Source: Leptolinea sp. UBA4782
GTDB lineage: Bacteria > Chloroflexota > Anaerolineae > Anaerolineales > Anaerolineaceae
Assembly: GCA_002403095.1 (NCBI GenBank)
Contig: DHHC01000006.1
Location: 54,359-65,237 of the forward strand
DNA length: 10,879 bases
Reading direction: 5' to 3'
Below the pieces are notes generated by a model. It did no database searches, was not told where the DNA came from, and worked only from the letters and a program-made list of their open reading frames with translations. The position numbers and the translations under genes were made by a program. Of this stretch, positions 6,276 through 10,879 are shown piece by piece; the stretch's first letter is position 1, and each line of letters begins with the position of its first letter.

Positions 6276-7328
6276 TTACTCGCCGCTTGGGGACCGCTGC
6301 GCAATGCCGGAAGCAGCGGGCAATGCAAAACCGAAAACGCTGCCCTCTCCCACAATAGAAGTAACCGATAATTGCGACCCGTGGGCATCGATGATCTTTT
6401 GCGCCAGTGCCAACCCAAGCCCTGTGCCAGGGGAACTCCTGGCTGCTGACCCGTCCAGCTGGCGAAAAGGCTCAAAGATCACACTGATTTGCTCCGGGGA
6501 AATCCCTATGCCGGTGTCTGAAACAGAAATGGCTACCGCGTTTTCCTGTTCCATCACCCTGGTGGAAAGGCAGACCAGGCCGCCTTTAGGGGTGAACTTG
6601 ATGGCGTTATCCAGCAACTGCACAACCACCCACAGCAGTTTCTCCTGGTCGCCCTCAACCAGCGGCAAGCCAGGCTGGCAGTCTTTTTGGATGGTAATAC
6701 CTTTTTCCAGCACATTGTGCTGCTCTTTTTGCAGTGCGCTTGCGCAAAGGTTGTTCACCTCGATCAGCTGTTTCGACAGGTGCAGCCTGCCACGCTCGCT
6801 GGCCGCGAAATCGATTAAATCATGGATAAGCTGCTCAAGGCGGCTGCTGGCTTTAAGCATTACTTCAAGGCAGTGCTGCTGCTCCAGGTTTACCGGGCCG
6901 GTGTCACCGTTTTGCATCATTTCCAGGTAGCCGCGGATATGGGTCAGGGGGGTGAGCAACTCGTGTGAGATGTTGGATACGAAATTGGATTTGAGCTGGT
7001 TCAATTCAGCCAGTTTTTGCATGGCTTGTTCCAGTTCGCGGGTGCGTTCTTCCACTCGCTGCTCCAGCAGGCGGTTGGCATTTAACAGGGCAGTGCGCAG
7101 CTGCATGATCTGCTCGGTGATGGCTCCATCCAGCTGCGGGCGGGTTACTGCGCCCATTTCGATTAAAACTTCTCCCAGCAGGGGTGGCTGTTTTCCGTCC
7201 GCCAGGATTTGTCTCTGTTTCTGCAGGGCTGTTTCCAGCGCAGCAGGCGGGATGACACCAGATTCAACCAGGGTTTCTCCCAGGCGGGGAACGAGGCTTT
7301 CGGGTGTCAATGCAGGTGTTGTTTCCAT
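6276..7328 (-). CDS. Soluble histidine kinase with N-terminal MshEN (T2SSE_N)-like domain
   Basis: A 350-residue kinase without membrane segments. Residues 15-38 and 50-73 are two copies of a 24-residue motif starting RLGETLVESGVI and LLGEVLIEMGAV and ending LETALQKQ and LDGAITEQ. These match the MshEN motif RLGxxLxxxGxIxxxxLxxxLxxQ, known to bind c-di-GMP in MshE/PilB-type ATPases. A coiled coil (about 75-115) leads to HisKA, FVSNISHELLTPLTHIRGYL, with H122; HELL replaces the usual HELR, but E-x-x-T is kept. HATPase_c has N241 (LLDNAIKFTPKGG), G1 DTGIGI (271-276), F-box FEPF (285-288) and G2 GTGLGL (301-306). The ATG at 7328 is five bases after the amidohydrolase stop and has no clear ribosome site. 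The signal is plausibly c-di-GMP or a related nucleotide (inference); no response regulator is fused. Confidence 0.92.
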   Translation of the reverse strand: METTPALTPESLVPRLGETLVESGVIPPAALETALQKQRQILADGKQPPLLGEVLIEMGAVTRPQLDGAITEQIMQLRTALLNANRLLEQRVEERTRELEQAMQKLAELNQLKSNFVSNISHELLTPLTHIRGYLEMMQNGDTGPVNLEQQHCLEVMLKASSRLEQLIHDLIDFAASERGRLHLSKQLIEVNNLCASALQKEQHNVLEKGITIQKDCQPGLPLVEGDQEKLLWVVVQLLDNAIKFTPKGGLVCLSTRVMEQENAVAISVSDTGIGISPEQISVIFEPFRQLDGSAARSSPGTGLGLALAQKIIDAHGSQLSVTSIVGEGSVFGFALPAASGIAQRSPSGE

Positions 7329-7333
7329 TTCAC

Positions 7334-8920
7334 TCAGTCATTCTCCTGCCAGACCCATTCACCGTTGACCATGGTTGCCAGCGGCTCAATGCTGCGCAGT
7401 TCTTGCAAAGGAACTTCAAAAATGTCCTGCGGCAGCATTACTAGGTCTGCCAGATAACCGGGCATGATTCTGCCCAGTTTATTTTCATAACCGGCTGCAA
7501 AAGCAGCACCAGTAGTGAATCCCTTTATGGCTTCCGGCAGGGTCAGTTTTTGATCCGGGTACCATCCGCCTGCTGGATTCCCTTCTGCGGTGCTGCGTGT
7601 GACGGCGGCTTGAATTCCCCAAAACGGGTTGGGGGATTCAACCGGTGCATCAGAACCAAATGCAAGAACTGTGCCAGAATTTAACAAGCTGCGGAAGGCA
7701 AAGGCACATTCAGAACGTGTACCCCAATTGCGGTTGGCTGCCTGCCAGTCAGACGGCAGGTGGATTGGCTGCATGGAAGCCGTGATTCCAAGCCGGGCAA
7801 TCCATGGAAGATCATCCGGGTGCAGTACCTGTACATGTTCCATGCGGTGCCGCAAGTGGGGCAGGCGGTTTTCATCTTCGTACTGCCTTAAACGGGCGTA
7901 CCCTTGCAGGACTTCGCGGTTGGCGCGGTCGCCAATGGCATGAACCGCCAGGCTGATGCCGGCAACCGCCGCTTGCCTGCCGTATTCATAGATCTGGTCT
8001 CGGTCCAAAAAGAGCATGCCGCTGTTTCCAGGGTTATTTTCATAAGGCGATAACATGGCCGCGGTGCGCGGCCCGAGGGCGCCGTCGCTGAACAGTTTTA
8101 CTGAACCGATGCGCAGCATATCGTCACCGAAACCCGTCTGAAAGCCGGTTTCAATCGCTGCAGGCAGTATTTCGAGCGGGATGCTCTTTACCACACGCAG
8201 TTTGAGCAAGCGGTTTGCGTGCAGGTTCTGCAGCGCTTTAAAGCAGTCGGGAATGTCGAAATCATGCACGCCGGTGATGCCGCAGCGCCAGAGCGCCTGC
8301 TGGGCATTTTCAAGTGCAGCAGCAGTCCTTTCCAGGGTGGGCTGCGGTAGGAATGGTTCTATATACTCCATGGCAGATTCAAACAGGATGCCATCCGGGT
8401 TACCCCTGGCATCGCGCCCAAACCTCCCGCCGTGCGGGTCCGGAGTGTTTGCGTCCACCCCCATGAGTTTTAAGGCTGCAGTGTTGCACCAGCCAGCGTG
8501 CAATGATTTTGCGGTCAGGTAAACCGGGTTGTCAGGGGCAGCTGCATCCAGCATTGCAGCTGTGCCGAACCCCTCCTCCCATTTGTGCTGGTTCCAGCCA
8601 TGCCCCAGGATCCATTCGCCGGACGGGGTGCTGGCGGCACGCCGGGCGACCCTCTTGAGGCACTCCTGCAGGGTGCCTGTTTCACAATCTATCATCAATT
8701 GCGATTCAGCGTACTGTTGCAGGTGGATATGGGCATCAATCAGTCCCGGCATGATGAACGCACCGCAGCCGTCCTGCCGGGTAGTACCCGGGATCTCATA
8801 AGCCTCAACCTCTTCAAGCCTGCCGCAGGCAGCAATATGGCCCTGATGTATGGCAATTGCCTCCGCAAAAGGGCTGGCCGGGTTTTGCGTGTAAATACGA
8901 ACGTTATGGATGATGTGCAT
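7334..8920 (-). CDS. YtcJ-like metal-dependent amidohydrolase (amidohydrolase family 3)
   Basis: A 528-residue enzyme, about the usual length for YtcJ/NfdA-type amidohydrolases. It has the composite beta-sandwich N- and C-termini (residues 1-58 and about 480-528, including GRIMPGYLADLVML) around a TIM barrel. Metal and catalytic residues visible: H64 and H66 (MPGLIDAHIHL), K275 in SVKLFSDGALGP (candidate bridging carboxylated Lys), H327 (AVHAIGDRA), H362 (RHRMEHVQ) and D424 (FGSDAPVESPNPFWGI). All are present, so activity is expected. Relatives hydrolyse N-substituted formamides or other amides; the substrate cannot be named. No signal peptide, so cytosolic. The ATG at 8920 has AGG in AGGTAA at suitable distance, overlapping the stop of parB, five bases upstream. 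Why a hydrolase sits between parB and the kinases is unclear. Confidence 0.93.
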   Translation of the reverse strand: MHIIHNVRIYTQNPASPFAEAIAIHQGHIAACGRLEEVEAYEIPGTTRQDGCGAFIMPGLIDAHIHLQQYAESQLMIDCETGTLQECLKRVARRAASTPSGEWILGHGWNQHKWEEGFGTAAMLDAAAPDNPVYLTAKSLHAGWCNTAALKLMGVDANTPDPHGGRFGRDARGNPDGILFESAMEYIEPFLPQPTLERTAAALENAQQALWRCGITGVHDFDIPDCFKALQNLHANRLLKLRVVKSIPLEILPAAIETGFQTGFGDDMLRIGSVKLFSDGALGPRTAAMLSPYENNPGNSGMLFLDRDQIYEYGRQAAVAGISLAVHAIGDRANREVLQGYARLRQYEDENRLPHLRHRMEHVQVLHPDDLPWIARLGITASMQPIHLPSDWQAANRNWGTRSECAFAFRSLLNSGTVLAFGSDAPVESPNPFWGIQAAVTRSTAEGNPAGGWYPDQKLTLPEAIKGFTTGAAFAAGYENKLGRIMPGYLADLVMLPQDIFEVPLQELRSIEPLATMVNGEWVWQEND

Positions 8921-8925
8921 ACCGG

Positions 8926-9774
8926 TTACCTGGTAAAACGGTTAACGAGTGCGTCGAGTTCTTCCTGGGAATAATAATGGATGGTGACAGTGCCGCCCTT
9001 TTTACCGTGCTTAAGGGTCACTTTTGTACCCAAAGCGCTGCTCAGGCGGTCTTGCAGTGCCCGCACTTCTGGAATTGCAGGGGGGATTTCAGCCGGGACG
9101 GGTTTTTCCCCGCCCAGGCGGCGTACCAGGTCTTCGGCCTGGCGGACATTCAGGTTGTGCTTCAGGATGGTTTGCAGGGCGGCCAGCTGCGCCTGGGGAG
9201 TGGGTAAACCCAGCAAGGCACGCGCATGCCCTTCACTGATCTCCCCTGCAGACAGGGCAGCCTGGGCGGCTTCGGGCAGCTTTAGCAAGCGCAGGGTGTT
9301 GGTCACGGTTACCCGGCTTTTGCCCACCCGCTGGGCGATCTCTTCATGCGACAGGTTGAAGGTCTCGTTCAACTGGCGGAAGGCTTCGGCTGTCTCAAGC
9401 GGTGATAAATCAGCGCGCTGGATGTTCTCGATCAGGGCAAGCTCCAGGCGTTCCCGTTCATTTACCTGCCGGATGATAGCTGGGATTAAACTCAACCCGG
9501 CTATCTTTGCTGCCCGCAGCCGGCGTTCACCGGCAATCAGTGTGAACGTATCCTGGCCCGGTGTTTGGGTGACGATCAAGGGCTGCAGCACACCGTGTTC
9601 ACGGATGGAATCTGCCAGTTCCTGCAGCCCTTCTTCATTCATTCCCTGGCGCGGCTGGCTGGGGTTGGGCAGGATCTTCTCAATATCAATCAAGTTTTCC
9701 TTCGAAACCCCGTTGGTTGACGAATCGGGGATGAGCGCATTCAATCCTTTTCCTAATCCACCTTTTGAACTCAT
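8926..9774 (-). CDS. parB: ParB chromosome-partitioning protein (CTPase/DNA clamp)
   Basis: A 282-residue ParB/Spo0J. It begins MSSKGGLGKGLNALIP, the usual ParA-stimulating N-terminus. The ParB/Srx domain (about 26-115) carries the CTP-binding motifs GVLQPLIV (61-68) and AGERRLRAAK (81-90), and ENIQRADLSPLETA (116-129). The HTH KorB-type domain (about 141-200) includes LSHEEIAQRVGKSRVTVTN. The C-terminal dimerisation region (about 235-282) ends YYSQEELDALVNRF. In the cell it loads at parS sites and slides as a clamp, working with ParA to segregate the origin. A GTG at 9783 overlapping the parA stop could extend it by three residues, but GAGGTGA lies five bases before the ATG at 9774 and the protein then begins at the conserved motif, so I prefer 9774. 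No canonical parS is seen in the window. Confidence 0.95.
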   Translation of the reverse strand: MSSKGGLGKGLNALIPDSSTNGVSKENLIDIEKILPNPSQPRQGMNEEGLQELADSIREHGVLQPLIVTQTPGQDTFTLIAGERRLRAAKIAGLSLIPAIIRQVNERERLELALIENIQRADLSPLETAEAFRQLNETFNLSHEEIAQRVGKSRVTVTNTLRLLKLPEAAQAALSAGEISEGHARALLGLPTPQAQLAALQTILKHNLNVRQAEDLVRRLGGEKPVPAEIPPAIPEVRALQDRLSSALGTKVTLKHGKKGGTVTIHYYSQEELDALVNRFTR

Positions 9775-9779
9775 AACGG

Positions 9780-9786
9780 TCACCTC
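9780..9786 (-). promoter_or_regulatory. Shine-Dalgarno that decides the parB start
   Basis: The minus strand reads GAGGTGA, then CCGTT, then ATG (9774). It overlaps the parA stop codon (9782-9780) and also includes the alternative GTG start (9783), so it makes that GTG unlikely as the main start. Confidence 0.65.
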
Positions 9787-10577
9787 GTCGTTTCAAACGC
9801 AGGCGTGGGAATGCCATCCTGCACTAAAACCTCGCGCGCCAGGGCATCATACGCCTGGGCGGCATGGGATTCGGGGGCATAGGTAGAGATCGGCTGCCCG
9901 TACGATGGGGCTTCAGCCAGGCGCACACTGCGCGGGATGAGGGAGTCAAAAACCTGCCCGGGAAAGTATTTTCGCACTTCAGCAACCACATCGGACGAAA
10001 GCCGGGTGCGGCTGTCATACATGGTCAGGATCACACCGCGCAGTTTCAGGTCGCGGTACAGCGATTTCTGTACCCTCTGGATGGTCTGGGTCAGCTGTCC
10101 CAAACCTTCGAGCGCCAGGTACTCGCATTGCACGGGAACCAACACACCATTCAGTGCGCTGACCAGCCCGTTCACGGTCAAGATGTTCAAACTGGGCGGG
10201 CAGTCAATCAGGATGTAATCGTACCGGTCCATTACCGGTGCAAGGGCATCCCGCAGGCGGGTTTCACGGTGCTCTACCTCGATCAATTCAACTTCGGCGC
10301 CAGCCAGGGCGGGCGATGATGGCAGGAGCGAGAGCTTGTAGCGCGGGTTGTGCAAAATATGGGGACTGGCAGGGGCTGCCCCGATCAGCACTTCGTACAT
10401 GCCGGTGCGTACACTGCGTTTGTCGATCCCCAGGCAAGAGGTGGCATTGGCCTGCGGATCCAGGTCGACCAGTAAAACGCGCTGCCCGTACACACCCAGG
10501 TAGGCGCCCAGGTTAATGGCGCTGGTGGTCTTGCCCACCCCGCCCTTCTGGTTGACAAGGGTGTAAACACGGGTCAT
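9780..10577 (-). CDS. parA: ParA/Soj-type chromosome-partitioning ATPase
   Basis: A 265-residue small (Soj-type) ParA without an N-terminal HTH. Motifs: deviant Walker A KGGVGKTT (11-18, signature Lys11), Walker A' LLVDLDPQANAT (35-46, D38/D40), Walker B YILIDCPPS (121-129), and the C-terminal surface SVRLAEAPSYGQPI (217-230) typical of chromosomal ParA. It binds DNA non-specifically as an ATP dimer and is stimulated by ParB to move origins. The open frame continues upstream to 10703, but that part lies inside the kinase gene and encodes low-complexity sequence. The ATG at 10577 overlaps the kinase TGA as ATGA, with AGGA seven bases upstream, and puts the P-loop at the expected position. Together with parB it forms a par operon. 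Confidence 0.96.
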   Translation of the reverse strand: MTRVYTLVNQKGGVGKTTSAINLGAYLGVYGQRVLLVDLDPQANATSCLGIDKRSVRTGMYEVLIGAAPASPHILHNPRYKLSLLPSSPALAGAEVELIEVEHRETRLRDALAPVMDRYDYILIDCPPSLNILTVNGLVSALNGVLVPVQCEYLALEGLGQLTQTIQRVQKSLYRDLKLRGVILTMYDSRTRLSSDVVAEVRKYFPGQVFDSLIPRSVRLAEAPSYGQPISTYAPESHAAQAYDALAREVLVQDGIPTPAFETTR

Positions 10578-10879
10578 GGTTCGATCCTGGGAGTAACTTC
10601 GATGAGGAAGTCCAGCATTTCTTCGCGCGTGGGGGTGCTTTCCATGCCGCGGCGGGTAACTGACCGGGCTGCCACCTGGGTGGCAAAGCGGGCTGCTTCC
10701 CACGGGTCGCGGGTAGATTGCAGGCGGATGAAGAAAGAAGCGGCAAAGATATCCCCGGCGCCGGTAGATTCAACTTCTTCCACCTGGGGCGGGCGGATGG
10801 TGCGCACATCGCCGTTCCAGTATACCCGGCATCCGGCTGCGCCTTCGGTTACCACCATTACCCGTGTGTATGGGAGCAT
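10574..10879 (-). CDS. PfkB-family carbohydrate/nucleoside kinase, C-terminal part (5' end outside window)
   Basis: The last 101 codons of a ribokinase-like (PfkB) kinase. Seen: VVTEGAAGCRVYW, the strand-turn before the active site, and the signature VESTGAGDIFAASFF (about 36-50), where D43 of GAGD is the expected catalytic base and the GAG makes the anion hole. This is followed by the helical C-terminus with ARFATQVAARSVTRRGMES. Members phosphorylate sugars, nucleosides or related alcohols with ATP; the specificity part lies beyond the window, so the substrate is unknown. The Met at 10879 is just an internal residue at the edge, not a proven start, since the family is usually about 300 residues. 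The stop overlaps the parA start by four bases, which implies one transcript and coupled translation. Confidence 0.92.
   Translation of the reverse strand: MLPYTRVMVVTEGAAGCRVYWNGDVRTIRPPQVEEVESTGAGDIFAASFFIRLQSTRDPWEAARFATQVAARSVTRRGMESTPTREEMLDFLIEVTPRIEP

Noticed and set aside
6124..6930. Plus-strand open frame of about 268 codons opposite the two kinases
   Set aside because: Low-complexity Ser/Cys-rich translation that spans two real genes in antisense; no ribosome site or motif.
8981..9886. Long plus-strand open frame (about 301 codons) opposite parB
   Set aside because: Its product is rich in Ser, Arg, Cys and Trp without any domain pattern, as expected for the antisense of a high-GC gene; parB on the other strand is unmistakable.
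8926..10577. Possible parS sites near parAB
   Set aside because: I looked for TGTTTCACGTGAAACA on either strand. The nearest string, GTTTCACGGTGCTC at about 10260, keeps only one half, and GTTTCAC at other places lacks the second arm. No site is supported by eye.
10578..10703. N-terminal extension of ParA to 10703
   Set aside because: It lies inside the PfkB-kinase gene, encodes Pro/His/Arg-rich sequence unlike any ParA, and the ATG at 10577 with the ATGA overlap places the P-loop correctly.

Overview
The window is a dense block of 13 protein-coding genes (11 complete, one cut at each end). All lie on the minus strand, so transcription runs from high to low coordinates. From 10879 to 560 no intergenic gap exceeds about 30 bases and several stop and start codons overlap or nearly touch. 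The only real spacer is 459-559. I see no tRNA, rRNA, CRISPR array, insertion sequence or phage gene. The gene set suggests an anaerobic-lineage Chloroflexota bacterium (Anaerolineae-like): chromosomal parAB, soluble sensor kinases, a Tad/CpaF-type ATPase, and an XRE protein with an 'FICNP...PYL...LR...ILEITY' tail of a type I associate with that class. This assignment is an inference from style and content, not from a marker gene.

In transcription order the layout is as follows. (1) The C-terminal end of a PfkB-family sugar/nucleoside kinase overlaps parA by ATGA, and parB follows; these two make up a chromosome segregation module. (2) A YtcJ-like amidohydrolase of the family-3 type follows directly. 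(3) Next come two soluble histidine kinases and one OmpR/PhoB-type response regulator. The first kinase carries an N-terminal pair of 24-residue motifs matching the MshEN (T2SSE_N) c-di-GMP-binding domain normally found on pilus and type II secretion ATPases. The second has a GAF-like sensor domain. (4) Then come a 97-residue conserved-looking beta-rich protein and a stand-alone CpaF/TadA-type secretion ATPase with an altered His box. No pilin, TadB/TadC or secretin gene is next to it. (5) Next are a double-HTH XRE regulator, a TPR protein and a two-half GNAT acetyltransferase. (6) After the 101-base spacer comes the start of a membrane-anchored DsbA/BdbD-like thiol oxidoreductase, cut by the window edge.

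The parts could work together as follows (inference). The cytosolic kinases read intracellular signals, one possibly c-di-GMP, and feed a single DNA-binding regulator. That regulator is encoded just after a good candidate internal promoter (5025-5052) that would drive the regulator, the 97-aa protein, the ATPase and the XRE/TPR/GNAT genes separately from the par genes. The most notable points are the MshEN-kinase fusion beside an orphan CpaF-type ATPase, the two-kinases-to-one-regulator arrangement, and the placement of this signalling and motor block in the same run as parAB. Several starts were revised from the longest reading frame using Shine-Dalgarno evidence.
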